DNA of 64,000 nt from Thamnaconus septentrionalis (taxonomy: Eukaryota; Chordata; Actinopteri; Tetraodontiformes; Monacanthidae), in assembly GCA_009823395.1 (NCBI GenBank), contig CM020502.1, forward strand, positions 23,111,944-23,175,943, read 5' to 3'. The stretch's first letter is position 1, and each line of letters starts with the position of its first letter. The notes under the pieces are model-generated. The model did not search any database. It had not been told where the DNA came from and saw nothing but the letters and a program-made list of their open reading frames with translations. Made by a program: the position numbers and the translations under genes. Shown piece after piece: positions 25,897 through 38,397 of the stretch.

Positions 25897-25902
25897 AATA
25901 AA
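25897..25902 (+). terminator. Candidate distal st8sia1 polyadenylation signal
   Basis: AATAAA followed by a T/G-rich segment (TTTGTGATGTAAATATTGG). An alternative proximal signal is at 22971-22976. Confidence 0.4.
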
Positions 25903-26891
25903 TTTGTGATGTAAATATTGGCCTTTGAGCGTAGTACTACTAACTACCGCTACTACTATGAACAGAAAGTGTCTGAATCTCTGGCATTAGTGCCACAACC
26001 TGCTCCGCTTTCATCAGCGCATGTTGTCTAATTTATAGCCCTGACAAATGGCATTGAGAATTCTGTGCAAGTCCTGCTAAGAAAACAAAAATCTGCCTCG
26101 GTTATCATTATCAATTTCTGATTTCTGCTTTTACGCCTAACAATATTTAATAAGCACCCTTTGCAGTTTATCTTAAGCACAACGTGTGCCAGCCGCTGCA
26201 TTACTTGCTAAAACTACTGCAAATCAATCTTGGGCGTGGGGTGCAGGGTACAGACCTCCTCTGAGTGCTTTTTTGTGTCTATTTTATTTTTTTCTAAGTG
26301 ATCGTTGACTTGATGATGAGGAGACTATTCTTCCAGAGAATGGCCTTCTTGTCAAAGCAGCCGGAGCAGTGGCAGCTGTCTCCCTCGGTAGCTCGGCGGA
26401 TTTAATTGAGGAAAAACCCAATTTTCCAAGGCAGAGGCAACAGCAAGGGGTTATTTTATGTGACGATGTCAATTAAACACTGTGGAAGTAAAATAGAGCC
26501 AGGAGGATCACGGTAGCCCTTAAACTACACTATTTATTCACGCAAGGCGTATAAGGTGATTGGACGAATCCTCTCACACTTTGAAATGGACCAATAAGAC
26601 TGTTCGCTGCAAGTTTTGCCGCTTTGACTTGTTGACTTTCCATTCAACTCAGTTGGAGACCGAGTCTACCCTCGTATCTGCTGTTAACTGCGTGGTTGCA
26701 GCGAATTAGCTTAGCTTAGCTTAGTTCAGCTGAGCAACAGGAAATGATGTCATGCCCCATTTCAAATCAGGTTTTGCTGGCAACTGTTAATTCCATATCA
26801 ATGTCAGGCTTTTCTCTGCCGTTTCTGCACATTCAGCGTCCAACGACTCGACCCTCTCACCGACCAATCAAAACAAGATCTGCCCGCACGT

Positions 26892-27326
26892 GATGGCCAT
26901 CTGGGCGAGGGTTAGATGGTATCAAAGATTCGTAAGGAAGTGACGTAGATTCTAACGAAGTCTCATCGATTCTTTCCAACTTTCGTCGGGAGAGATGGAG
27001 GGTCCGAGTAGCCCAGGCTTCACTGCAAGCATGAATCAAATAAAATCAATCAATCAACGGTTAGGTTTAGGATCAGCACTCGGGCGACGGTTAGGTTTAG
27101 GATTGGGGTCCGAGTCACAGTTAGGATCAGTATTCAAGTTACGGTACCGGTCAAGAATACAATTTTGGAGGCTAAGGATGTTACATAAGGTAAAATCATT
27201 GCCTATCTCTATCAATGTTAGCCACCCTCTTTGACGTGAGCTTCGTCTTCAATTTTTCGAGACTTTCTAAGAACCTATGTCACTTCCTTACAAATCTTTG
27301 ATACCATCCAGCCATTACCGGCCATC
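26892..27326. mobile_element. Foldback / MITE element with long imperfect inverted ends
   Basis: The left arm (GATGGTATCAAAGATTCGTA, then AGGAAGTGACGTAG) pairs with the right arm, whose complement begins GATGGTATCAAAGATTTGTA and continues AGGAAGTGACATAG. Similarity extends out to GATGGCC on both sides. The arms are about 80-90 bp. The core holds a 30-bp tandem repeat (27057-27150). Confidence 0.8.
27057..27150 (+). repeat. 30-bp tandem repeat containing GGTTAGGTTTAGGAT
   Basis: Units start at 27057, 27087 and 27117, with a partial one at 27141. The first two share ACGGTTAGGTTTAGGAT. The unit resembles degenerate vertebrate telomere repeats but lies inside the foldback element. Confidence 0.75.
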
Positions 27327-28839
27327 TACCGCAGTTAGCTCCAGCAATTACGGTAACTGCACACTGAGCAAAGGTTGAGCGGATGAGCCCAAGAGACTTT
27401 TTTGCATATCAGCGGTGGCAGCTTCCTTTTTCCTTTTCCCCCCATTTGTTTACGTTTTCCAACAGGAACTCCAGGGAGCCGCAGGTAGACCTGACAGTCA
27501 CCAGATCTGCTCACGGTAGCGGCACGTCTGATCTGAAGGGAAAACAGGCAAATCCTCAGCCTGCTTTTACGTCCAAGTCCTAAGGCCTTCTTTCACTCCA
27601 ATACGTTTCTTTACCCCCAGTAAAACTGATATGTAAAAAAAAAATGTGCTGGAGTATGTGAGCATATGAGCATGATTCAAGTGCTGACAGTGAATTAGAT
27701 ATTATTCTACAATGTGGTGTTGATTTATTTTGGTTGGTTAAAAAAAAAAGGGACACAATGATCTTCTACATCAACCCTACTTGGTTTAGGTGACTGCTTC
27801 TCTTTTTTGCTATAATTTGCGTACAAGTTTGAAATTTTTGTTGCTTAATTCAGCTAATAATGTTGGAATGGAATGAACATGGAAGCCTCAACTTCTGGGC
27901 TTGCTGATTTGGCCAAACTTGTCTGTGTGCTTTTTACTCTTTGCGTCGACTGATTGAATTTATTATTTAAAAAAAAAAAAAAAAAGATTATGGAAAAAAA
28001 TCACCTGCTCTAGCAGCCCTCACTGAGCATGTTAAAAATAAACCCCCAAAAGAATTTGAGTGAACCAACTGTATGTGCCACCTGCGTTTTACTATGAGGG
28101 GGTTAATGAGACAGGAAAAAAAACACATCCACCTCCATGGAAAACACCGTGTTTAATAAAAAAATAAAGATGCTTGAACTGAATGGTCTTCTTCTCTATG
28201 GCTGACTATTACAGAAAACTGTCCCTTATTATATTTTGCTAAATGATAATAATAAAATCCTGTGGCTGCGTCTGAGTGGCCCTGTTTTCTGGGTCATAAA
28301 CCTCTCAAAACCATGTCAGCAAACTCAGCTGCGGGCATCCCAGCGCGCTGCTGAACTGCACATGCGCCACGTTCATGATCAAGGACCTCGTTTATCGTTG
28401 GCGCGGCACGCCCCAAGAGCAAAGAGCAGCGCGTTCCTTCTGACCAGCAGTCGCGGCCACAAGCTTTGCAGGAGGCTGCAAACAGTGGCCTAGAAGCAAT
28501 GTGTCTAAATTTTCCTCGGCGCTCGAGAGACGACCTGAAAACGCAACCGAAAGCATGAGCTTCCTGCAGCGACTTCACCTCCAAATGCCTCCTGACATCT
28601 CCCACTGAACTACTGTAAATACATCCAACATTTCACTACTGCATAACTTATCTATCATATACTTATATTTATAACATATTATATTTATCTGTCATACACT
28701 TATATTTATAGACTGTTTATAGCCTTCATATTTATAACCATGTGTATAATCTGTTCATAGCCTGTACATACTTATAGTTATAGCATAATCAAAACAATGT
28801 TACATACTCGTGATATACCAATGTATATATTTCCTTCAC

Positions 28840-28972
28840 ACTGTGTACATTTGTAAAAATATTTATACTTGCTAAGCACTTCTGGATGGATGCAAACTGC
28901 ATTTCGTTGTTCTGTACTTGTGACATGTGCAATGACAATAAAGTTGAATTCTATTCTATTCTATTCTAAATG
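28840..28972 (+). mobile_element. LINE-type 3' end with ATTCT microsatellite
   Basis: Contains TTCGTTGTTCTGTACTTGTG, then CATGTGCAATGACAATAAAG, and terminates in TTCTATTCTATTCTATTC. This tail is common among fish non-LTR retroposons. The AT-rich sequence before it (28615-28840) may belong to the same insertion. Confidence 0.7.
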
Positions 28973-29578
28973 GAAAATTATCTGAATCAATAGTGATTTC
29001 CATCTCAAAATTATTTTTTTTGCTTTTTTCCAGACCAAAGGATTTTTTTGAAGGGTTTGACTGAACTAATTGAGTTTGGGTGAATCTGCTCCTGGGCTTG
29101 TACGCTGGCTGTTCGAGGGACAATGGTCCGACTGTAAACACTGTTTTGCCGGGATTAGATTGTCTCCTCAAAGTCCATAATGAAAGAGGTCGCGAGCAGC
29201 TGTCTGGCTGTCCTGCGCCGCCACTGCTTGTTCTCTTCACGGCTGACTTCTTGCCTGGACCCGTGCCGGCCTGCCTGCCTGAGTTCAGAGTCAAACCAGC
29301 CATTTCAAAATAAATGCCACTCGTCTTGCAAACAGAAATGAGCAGAAATCACATGAGCGGCCGCATATAGCATGTGGAATTTGATCATGCTGTGTTTTTT
29401 TTTTTTTTTTTTAGCTCATGACTAGATGCTAGCGCAGGCACGGTCACATGCCAGGTTGATGTCACCGTAATTATCATCTCAGGGGAGTCCTGTAGCCGTA
29501 AACACAACTAATGGACAGCGAGTGCAAGGTGAGAAGGCCTGGCAGCGTTGTCGCCTCTGCAGGGTAGCAAGACTCCAA

Positions 29579-30177
29579 TGCTGTGTCTCAATTCAGGGTC
29601 TGCATCCTTGAAGTACGCATTTTGAAAGAAAGTTGCGCCATAGAACTGCGCGAAGGCTTGTCCCAATTCCCAAGGTTACTTAGGATGCTCAAAATGCGTA
29701 CTCGGAAATACGCACTCGTTTTATCGATTCCAAGGATGCACCGCTACTATCCTTCGCGTACTTATGTATCCCATGATGCTTTGCCTGCTGCTGCAAAGCA
29801 TTGTAGGATCCTGGGAAGTCAGCTGAAATTAGCAGCATGTACTGGTAAAGACACGACATATACATTTAAGTATTGAAGTTTCACATAAAGTATCCAGTTT
29901 TTAAAGTATGATTTTACTTATTTGATCATCCAACGGCATCGTTAGATGGCTAACCAATGGTTAGCTTGATGCTATAAAAACATCACTTCCGGGGTTGGCC
30001 AGCCGGAGGGAACGGCGGTGACGAAACGAGGAAATACGCCGAAGGCTAGACCGTCCCGAGTGGTTACCGGGGAGGCGGGGTTTGGTCCGTCCTTCTAGGC
30101 TGGGTACTCGAAGAACGCTTCCTTCAGACGGAGGACACTCGACCTGAAGGGGGCAGACCCTGAATTGAGACACAGCA
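29579..30177. mobile_element. MITE with 25-bp perfect terminal inverted repeats
   Basis: The left end reads TGCTGTGTCTCAATTCAGGG and continues for five more matching bases; the right end is its exact complement over 25 bp. It is flanked by CAA on both sides (29576-29578 and 30178-30180). A 3-bp duplication would fit a PIF/Harbinger-type element. Internal sub-terminal sequence is also palindromic. No transposase frame. Confidence 0.8.
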
Positions 30178-30384
30178 CAAGACAACCAGCGATGCTGCAG
30201 TTGGTGTTCGCAAAATAGCAGGCAATGACCAGGCGCCGCTGTGTCCGGTGTCGCAATGTCACAGCAACGAGGGGGTTTCTGTCTTTCCATTCGGACTCAG
30301 CACGTCCTGTGTTTGTCCCGTGTCTGCACGTTCCAACCCCCGAAGGTTAGCGGTTACCGTTAGGTTAGGTTTGCACAATCTGTA

Positions 30385-30535
30385 GCTGCTATTTTGGCCC
30401 ATTCTTCCATGAGGCATTCTGTCTCTCACAGTTGAAGTGTACCTATGATGAACATTACAGACCTCTCTCATCTTTTTAAGTGGGACAACTTGCAGAATGG
30501 CTGCCAAATACTTTTTTGCCCCACTGTACTGACAA
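30385..30535 (+). mobile_element. Tc1-like transposon end fragment
   Basis: Contains TGTACCTATGATGAACATTA, then CAGACCTCTCTCATCTTTTT, and ends AAATACTTTTTTGCCCCACT, a signature I associate with fish Tc1-like termini. Only one end is visible. Confidence 0.65.
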
Positions 30536-33500
30536 TATAGTCTCTTCATTAATTCATATTTGCTCAGTGTGAAATCTGGGCCTGTTTAGACGCACACACA
30601 GCTGGTATGCTGGGAGGAATTGAGGGAGGAAAATAAGCTCACATTCATTTTAATTTCACAGTCACTCCACAATGCAATGTTATTATTTTTTTAGACCAAT
30701 TAAGTAAAATGGGATAATTTTTCACGGCACACCTGACATTATCTCACGGTACACTAGCAAACTAGTGTCAGCCACTCATCTCAGGACACGGTGTTCACAA
30801 GCACAGAAAAAAACCCTCAATTTGTTCATTTATGAGTTTTTCTGCGTGGTTTAATATTCGGGCCCTTCGCCCTGCGACTCCTGTTTGTCTTTCATGTGAT
30901 GTGTTTCTGTTTAATATCACCCTCCTCACAGAGTGCCTCCTCTTCTTCTCTTTTTCTTTGCTTTTTTAATTTCCTCTGCTGAAAATGAGGCCCGTGCCCT
31001 TTGCGCACGTGCACAGTGGTCCTCACCCCTCCGAGCTCCCCAGCTGCCTGGTGAAAAGGCCGGGGTGAGGGACACGCCTCCCCTAAGGGGAGGCCGCCGG
31101 GACCCGCAAATGTAAACAAGTTTCCCCACTGGTGCCCCCGTGTCAGCTCTCATCACGTCCAGCCGCCGGCCTGACCAATCAGGGAGCAGAGCTGAAGTCC
31201 CCGCCAGCTACGGCATCAGCCTCTCACAAGGGAGCGGCAGCCTGGTGTTGAAACTATCAAGGGATAATAAATGGGCTGGTAGGAGGCGAGAGGCGGAGAG
31301 TATGTAAATCTTTTTTCTTCATTTTCATCAGAAAACTCCTAGTTTGAAACTTTCTTCCTTTTGAATGGAGGATGTTGGCGAAATAAGACCTTCTCCTTTT
31401 TCAAAGGTCCGATTTATTATGCAGAATTCCATTCCTCCTCCCCAGAAATGGAAAGAACGCGTCAATCATTTCCTCACTTTTCTTTCTTTCTCACTCTCTC
31501 TCTCTTTCTCTCTCCTCTCGTGAAGGGCAAAATATCAGAGCAGGAGTGAAGAGCAGCCGCCTGCCGCTCACTCTCTCGCCATATTGCTCTGCCCCCTGGA
31601 GACCTGCCACTTCCTCCTTCGCCCAAATCTATAATGCATCAGGGAGCCCGCAGGGGGAGGCAGAAGGAGCCCGGAGGTGGTTTTCCAATAGATTTATGGA
31701 TGGAAAAGATGGCAATCTGGAGAAAACCCAGACGGCCGATTGGAAGAGAAGCGGGAGGAGACGTGGGAGCTGCACAATAACTTGGGTCACTTTGGAATTT
31801 GGCTGACTTGGCGCAACGCGATGCGGCCTCATCGCTCCACTGGCCGTGTAAACAGGCCGAAAACCTTTGCGACCCAGACTGCAAGCAGACTGTGCAGTTT
31901 ATTAGCAAAGGCGAAGGGCGCAAAGGACGAACTGCGTGCCTGCCACTCGTCTCACAGACCTCTAAGGAAAATCAATTGCGCAGCACTCATGGGAGGAAGA
32001 ACAGTCGGCTTCAGGTTTCCTTTCACCAGAGGATGCCAAACTACGCACACTCAGTTAATTCGCCAGCAGTTACAGTGGCAGCAGGGAGACACTTTGGAAA
32101 AAGCCATTTGCAGCTACAGAAAGTGCAGTTGCGCTTTTGAAAAAACTAAAAAGAGCAACGCCAGGTTTAAAATAAAAAGCTTTCATTAGCTGATTGGCTG
32201 CGCTGCAATGCGTTTTTTTTCTTAAATGGGGATGATATCAGTCGTGTCAGTCCTGCTGCCTATTGCTGCTATCTGACTCAGTAGTTTCTCTGTCATCAAT
32301 TTAGGTTGGAATACCAATCTCTGTTTTCACTTTGTGGCGTGCAAAGTTCTAGTGATATGCATGTTATTAAAAAAAAGATGCATGTTATTTGGTTTGTCAT
32401 GCTCAGATTTCCTCACGGCTTCCAATAATGGACGTGCAAGATTTCAGACTTCAACCAAGTGTCTGATTTGAGAAACTACGGAATCACTTGTGTGACGTGC
32501 ATGCTAACTTTTTAATTCTTATTGTTTAACCTGCAAAGCATTTCTGCATGCACGATAAGGTCGTGGCTGGGTCGGCGGGACTCGTTCTGCAGCTGGAGAC
32601 GGCACGAAGCATGAAGCCAGCGTGAAACCACCATGTCTGCGTGTTAAATCTGGACATCCGTCACGTGCCACCTCCCACATGTGGATGATTTAAACCCGCG
32701 TGTTTAATCAAATGAGGATATCTTAAGACAACAAGCTGTAATTCAGAGAACGGCCGGCGTGTAATTAGGTGGTCAGCGATAAACCCAATAAAGGTCACGA
32801 CTTCTATTGGATTACTGCAGCCCGCTGCCATGCCACTGTACTATACTGTAGATGACAAATTGCCGCCGTGACAGTAACCCTGTTTAAGCCTGCGTGCAGT
32901 CTTGTGACTTTTTTTTTTTTTTTTCGGCTAAACAAGTTGTTCTTCTTAAGCTGCGTGTTTGACCTCGGCTCACGACCACTTTATTCTGGAACCAAAGGAG
33001 CTTTTTTTCAGTCGGCGAAAGGCCAATGGGAAAATAACTTGTCAAAACAATGGTTGACTTTCAACAGACATTTTTACAAATATTATGTGGACAAATTGAC
33101 TTCCTCGTGTCTTGAATTTTTCATCCATAAAAAATACCCCTGCAGCTCTCAGGAGAACTGCATCGTGAGCCCTCCGTTTACTGCCCCCAACCAGGTTTTG
33201 GCTCGCTGATAAAACTGAATGGCTTTGTTCGACCTTTCACATGTTTGAAAGGGAACAAAAAAAACACTCAAAGGGTGAAATTAACATGGAGGATGTACTA
33301 GTGAAATGACGGGCCCGTTTAGTGATGTCACAAAGGGCTGATCTCCCCCAAACCCTGTCTTTTCATCATCCTCCAAGGTGAGAGGGATGGAAAATTGAGT
33401 TGCGGGTGCACGCACGCTCACACGGGCGTGTGGGTGCAAGATATTTTTAGCTCTCATTAGAGACATCCTGTTAGAGGCAGGGTCACGGCTCGGCGACGTT

Positions 33501-36483
33501 CGCAGTCGGGAGAGAAAACTGACTTTCCTCTCACACCTGAATCTTGAGTCTGTCCAGACGCAGGAAGGGAATCAGGGATATGAATTCACGACAGCAGCTG
33601 TTCCCGCTTGGGGGAAAAAAAATCCCTGCTGGCGCGTCAGCGTTTCAGAATCCAGATGCACTCTTGAACTGAGTCCGTCGCCTTCCCAGCATGCATTTGC
33701 TGCAGCAGGTGGCCAGTGGGCGTGCGGGCGGGGGGACACTGGGGGGCTGACTGGGACAAAGCTGTGTGTTTTAGGGGATTTTTTTTTTTGTTTTTTCATT
33801 ACAGCAACCCACACAAAGGTGGGGTCGGGGGTCATCCAGTGATACAGTGTGATGGCGAAACATAGGATGGTGAAGATGATGATGATGATGGTGATGATGT
33901 CCCTCAGCCTCGACACAAACGCGATGTGTTCTCAGAGGATCATGCGGTGGTCATGGCAACAAGCTGTGTTCTAGGAAACGGGCTAAACACGGCTCGGTTA
34001 GGAGGGGAAAAAAAGGGAAAAAGAAAATGCCAACAGGAGGAACTGACGTGGGAGTCGCAGGCTGAGGCTGATCCAAAAACGTGTCCACCTGAGTTCAGGC
34101 TGACATCCTGGACATTGCATGTACAGGAGTAGATTCGTGCAGCTGTGCTTGTAATCAAGCTGCTGGGATTCTTGGAGGCGTTGTTTTCAGGATGTGCGCG
34201 TGGGTGATTCAGTCCAGCGTCTTCTTCTTCGCCCCCCTTTTCCCCCGTGTCTCCCGTTTCCTCTGCACTGCGGAGGAAACTTGAACTGTGCCAAGCTTCT
34301 GTTGGATATCACTCCCTCACGCACGCACGCAAACACACGCATAAAGACTCCTCTGCTGTGCATGTCGAATCGTTTTCAGAGTCCATAGTAGTAAGACCGC
34401 CCCCTGGAGGATCGTGGTGACACATTAATCCTTACGCTCAAGTAGTTTGGTGCTGCCACACTGCCTGGTTTCAGTTCCACAACACTTTCCCTGCACCTTA
34501 GCTGCCCCTGAACTCTTTCAGGGTCAAGTATTCACTCCAAATGACAAAAACCTGAACGTAATGTGTGTGTGTGTAGTTTTTTTTTTTTTTTTACAATCTT
34601 AATTTTAACTGAATCATGACCACATCCTACTGATGACCAAGCTCATTTCCACACTCTTTTGGGTTTTTTTGTTTGTTTGTTTTTTCATGAGCTGCTAGTA
34701 AGTAAAAAAAAAAAAAAGTCATGCAGAGAGATGCGGTCATGCACTGTCAGTTCTTCGAGAGCTATTTCACAAACTGATGCACTTGACACATAATGTCACA
34801 CACTTTATGTGCCACTGAGGCCTGGCTGGATTATAGAAACATTAAATAAACAAGTCACAGAGCGGACTGGAAGCAAAAGCATTTGTGTTGGAAGCCGGTA
34901 AGAGTTTTTTTTTGTTTGCAGCACACATTGTTGCTTTGACAAAGCAATACATGTGCTCAAACTACAGGTTCATCTGCTGTATGTGTGCCGGCTTTTTGGC
35001 TCAGGGGATTCTCGCTTGACCTTTTCACCTCTCAGCTAGTGGGAGAGAGTGAGACATTTGTCTCCCCACATCAAAAGTGAACGTGATTAAAATCCTTCCT
35101 TCCAAGCCATTGACAAGATAGATTTAAAAAAACAAAAACAAAATAAAAGCACAGCAATCATCTTTTTGATGAGTTTACTTTTTTAATCTCCCACTTAGAT
35201 CCAGTCGCTCCATCATTCTAAAGAGGCAACGGAAGTATATTCCATGAGATCTGAGCATCAAAAGACCTCTGGATGAGACATACTGACGTGAAAATCAATG
35301 CTTGCGCTTGTTTCTACCTCACACACACCCTGAAAAACAGTTGCAGCCAATTGGGCCCTTGCAGAAAACATGAGGGGAAACAGATGTTCATAGAATATTT
35401 TTGTACTTCCACACATCTCCCTGCTGATACTGAACACACAGCAAAATGTGTGCCAGATCTATCATTGTATGTGGGAGGTTGCCACCTCGTGGTGATAGAT
35501 ACGACTAGCAGTAACAATTGTTTAACCCAGGCTGACTATATTAAAAGCTCATCAGAAAGGTGCAGCCATGCAATTTTTAATTAATTTCGACATTCACTCA
35601 AAATCCTATATAAGTGTGTTTGGGTTGGATTAAGTTTTTTGCATTAAATGTTGCTGGTACGAGGCGTTTCACTGCCGACTACACTACAACCAGCAAAATA
35701 ATCACTGCAACAACCACAAAATATTTTGAAACACTTCACTGCAAAATGACACACTTGAATAAAATATATTTTTGAAGTAACTAAACTGGGAGCAGTTGCA
35801 TAGAAAGTACATAGCAACAAGATAGTTCCGTAAGTAAGTAAGCAAGTAATTACGTAACTGCAATTAAAATTAGAGTCAGTTCAAAAAGTAAGTAAACGTA
35901 AAAAGAAAAAGAAACAAAAACAATAAATTGGCAGCAGCAATTCACAATTAATTGAATATTTAGCAGTTCTTTCAGAAAGACAGTTAATCCTACCGATAAA
36001 CAAACACTCTGTGGTGACGAAAATGAATCTGTGTGGCTGAAGTGATCACTCAAACTTCAGATCTATTAGGCGTAGTGTGAGGAATTTTCAGTCCACAAAA
36101 ATGGTCTCCTGAACAACTCCTGAATCCAAAGGTCAAAAACTGATGGTCATGATGTAATTTGTCTTGAGACGTGTTTTGTTGAGTGTTTAGCTTATAAAAC
36201 AATGAAAACACAACACTTCTTGAAGTTCAGCAATGAAAATGTCCTCTCCTTGTGGAAAAAATTAAATAAAATGTGAGGCAAAGAAAATGTTTACATAAGA
36301 AACATGTTAGCAACAAATGCTTTCTCTGTTGAAAAAAGCAAGCATTATTTAAAAATTGATCAATTCTGCTCAGGGTGTAGTACCATTGCCAATTGCATTA
36401 TAGTGAAGACTTGCTTGCAGGTTTCCTTTCAGAATGTTACATTTTGCTTCCAAGGTGGCAGACTGTGTGTATGCATTATGTGA

Positions 36484-37225
36484 ATGCAGTGGCGGGCGGT
36501 GCTTTTCACACGTAGGCCTTAGTGCTTCGTCTGAATCAATCCACACCTCAAAAAACTAATGTAAAAGCCATTTTCTGCAATGTGTGTGTTTGTCCACTAG
36601 GTGGCACTCTTACATAGTTGGTTAGAGGTTACCTGACGGGGAAAGCGCACAGTTTCTGACCGCATTGCGTCCCGCGTGTTGCACATTGGGCCACGGTGAG
36701 CTGCAATAAACGACTTTTTTTAACGCATGCAAAGCTCGTCACCTTGTTGTGGATACGAACAACGTGGATTCCACCAAGTGCGTCAAGCAGGTGCTCGTCA
36801 AGCAACTCTCTCAGGGGCTTCAGGCAGAAGGCTTCGCCTCTACAACTAATTTATGGTTATAAAAACTATCTTAATATACAGAAATACAGTATAAAGAGCC
36901 ATTGCATCGCAGATATATAACTCCTTCAGCCACAATAAATGCATTTATTGAATAAACAACCCAGGGGCGAATAAGTCTCCAATAACCTCGTAAACTTTCC
37001 AATATTATTTTGGAAAATAGCAGAATTGTACTCACCAAACGCCTGCCCGGTAAACTGCGCATTGTTGCCGATTCGTACGAGACCAACGAGACGATAACGA
37101 AACAAACTATTGAACTGTTAAGTTATTAAACAATTGAACATGTTGGCGCAGCTACTGCACCAATGCGCCACATTAATTACATTTTAATTTGCTGATAATT
37201 CGGCTAACTATAACTTCATATTCTT
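36484..37225. repeat. Possible repeat block preceding dispersed repeat copy 2
   Basis: Starts near GCAGTGGCGGGCGGTGCTTT, a sequence resembling dispersed fish transposon ends, and runs up to repeat copy 2. It may be part of the same larger insertion. There is no reading frame of note. Confidence 0.35.
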
Positions 37226-37517
37226 CTTCAGCCGTCGTGGGTTCGCCGTAGTGGCCATAGATATGGTGGTGGCAACCGGATGTCCGAGTTGAGTTCAGTC
37301 TGCAAGGTTCTCAGGTTCTTATCCAATCACAGGACTTTCACGTTCAGCGTAAGGCCTTCTAGCAGGCCTTGGCATCGCAGACTCGAGATCTGATTGGCTA
37401 TCGCAACTGACTGAGTTTTTTCGAGCGGACAGGAGCCTTCCATTTCGATTCTGAATGCCTTGGGCAGATTTCTCGGCACCTGGCAATACAAGCTAGCTGA
37501 AATATGATTGGATAAAA
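37226..37517 (+). repeat. Dispersed repeat, copy 2 (partner at 1567-1798)
   Basis: Contains CTTCAGCCGTCGTGGGTTCG, GCAGACTCGAGATCTGATTG and AGCTAGCTGAAATATGATTG in the same order as copy 1. It is longer than copy 1 because of extra sequence at about 37300-37370. Confidence 0.65.
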
Positions 37518-38295
37518 ATTCTACCGTAATATTCAACAATGAGAGCGACGCATTCAAGTGGATATTATACGACGTGAAAAGAACAGACTATGGAGAATAA
37601 CTTTATTAACATGTTTACGGGAAAGTTTACTTTTTCCAAGTATGGTTAGGCCATGTAATCTTGGGTGGGTGGGATTTGGGTTATGTGTAAAATTATACTG
37701 TGAAAACCGAAATTTGTTTCCGTTGAAATTCCATACATCTTTTTAAACACGTACATTAAACAATGACACGTTAATTGCGTTTGGCGCTTTGGTGACATAC
37801 AGACTCTGCTCTGGATGTTAGTCGTCTCATAGGATATCACGTCACGATTGGACCCTTTTTTTTTTTTTAATTCAGTGAGTTTTATATAAACGAATAATAT
37901 GCAAATCAATATATTTCAGGTTTTTATTTCTTTGGATTTTTCCGATCATGTCTTGCAGCTTAAAAAAAAAACTTAAATTTTATAATAATTTTCTGAGTTT
38001 GTGGTTTTAATAAGCTGAAAATCTTAATCAGCAAAGTTACAACAAGGAACTGCTTGAGATATGTCAATTTGCATGTAATAGCTCAATAAAATTTGTTGGT
38101 TTCATCTTTTATGTTAAATTGCCAATATAAAACAACTTTTACTTGATATTCTAATTTTTCAGGTAGTACCTGTATGTATTTCGTGTTTGTGTGCTTGCAT
38201 CTGTGAACTAATCTTATCTGGAACTTTAAGGCTTGCTCTAGAATAAATGTCAATTCACAAACTTGATGTTTTTTGTTTTTTTTTACAAAACTAGT

Positions 38296-38301
38296 TTTAT
38301 T
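38296..38301 (-). terminator. Candidate mest polyadenylation signal
   Basis: AATAAA on the minus strand about 97 bases after the stop. A T-rich stretch lies just beyond (38270-38284). Confidence 0.5.
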
Positions 38302-38397
38302 GAAAGGAATGAAACTTGCTTAGAACAATCATTACATATGAAAAATCAAAGACAATTTTTGCCAAGACTATATGCCACAAATTCAAATGAGACATTT

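Larger units (their letters stand above)
22851..25902 (+). other. Probable st8sia1 3' UTR with repeats
   Basis: Beyond the stop there is an AATAAA at 22971-22976, giving a UTR of about 130 nt, and another at 25897-25902, giving about 3 kb. Family members usually have long 3' UTRs, but I cannot choose from sequence. The interval contains a tRNA-derived SINE and a retroposon tail. No coding exon is supported. Confidence 0.5.
25910..38270. other. Gene-poor interval between st8sia1 and mest
   Basis: About 12 kb with no exon I can support. It contains a foldback element (26892-27326), a LINE tail (28840-28972), a MITE with long perfect termini (29579-30177), a Tc1-like end (about 30385-30535), and a repeat block around 36484-37517 that includes copy 2 of the dispersed repeat. 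Stretches 31000-36400 look unique but show no splice-bounded, family-like reading frame. Distal regulatory DNA is possible but not readable from sequence alone. Confidence 0.6.

Noticed and set aside
31546..32189. Several overlapping open frames of 86-149 codons
   Set aside because: They overlap in different frames on both strands, have no splice-bounded structure and no similarity to a known domain.
33572..33916. Minus-strand frame with a possible membrane segment (DIITIIIIIFTILCFAITLY)
   Set aside because: The Ile run comes from a GAT microsatellite (33874-33898), there is no ATG, an in-frame TGA lies just upstream, and acceptor and donor are weak. I recognise no family. A transcript over it would reopen the question.
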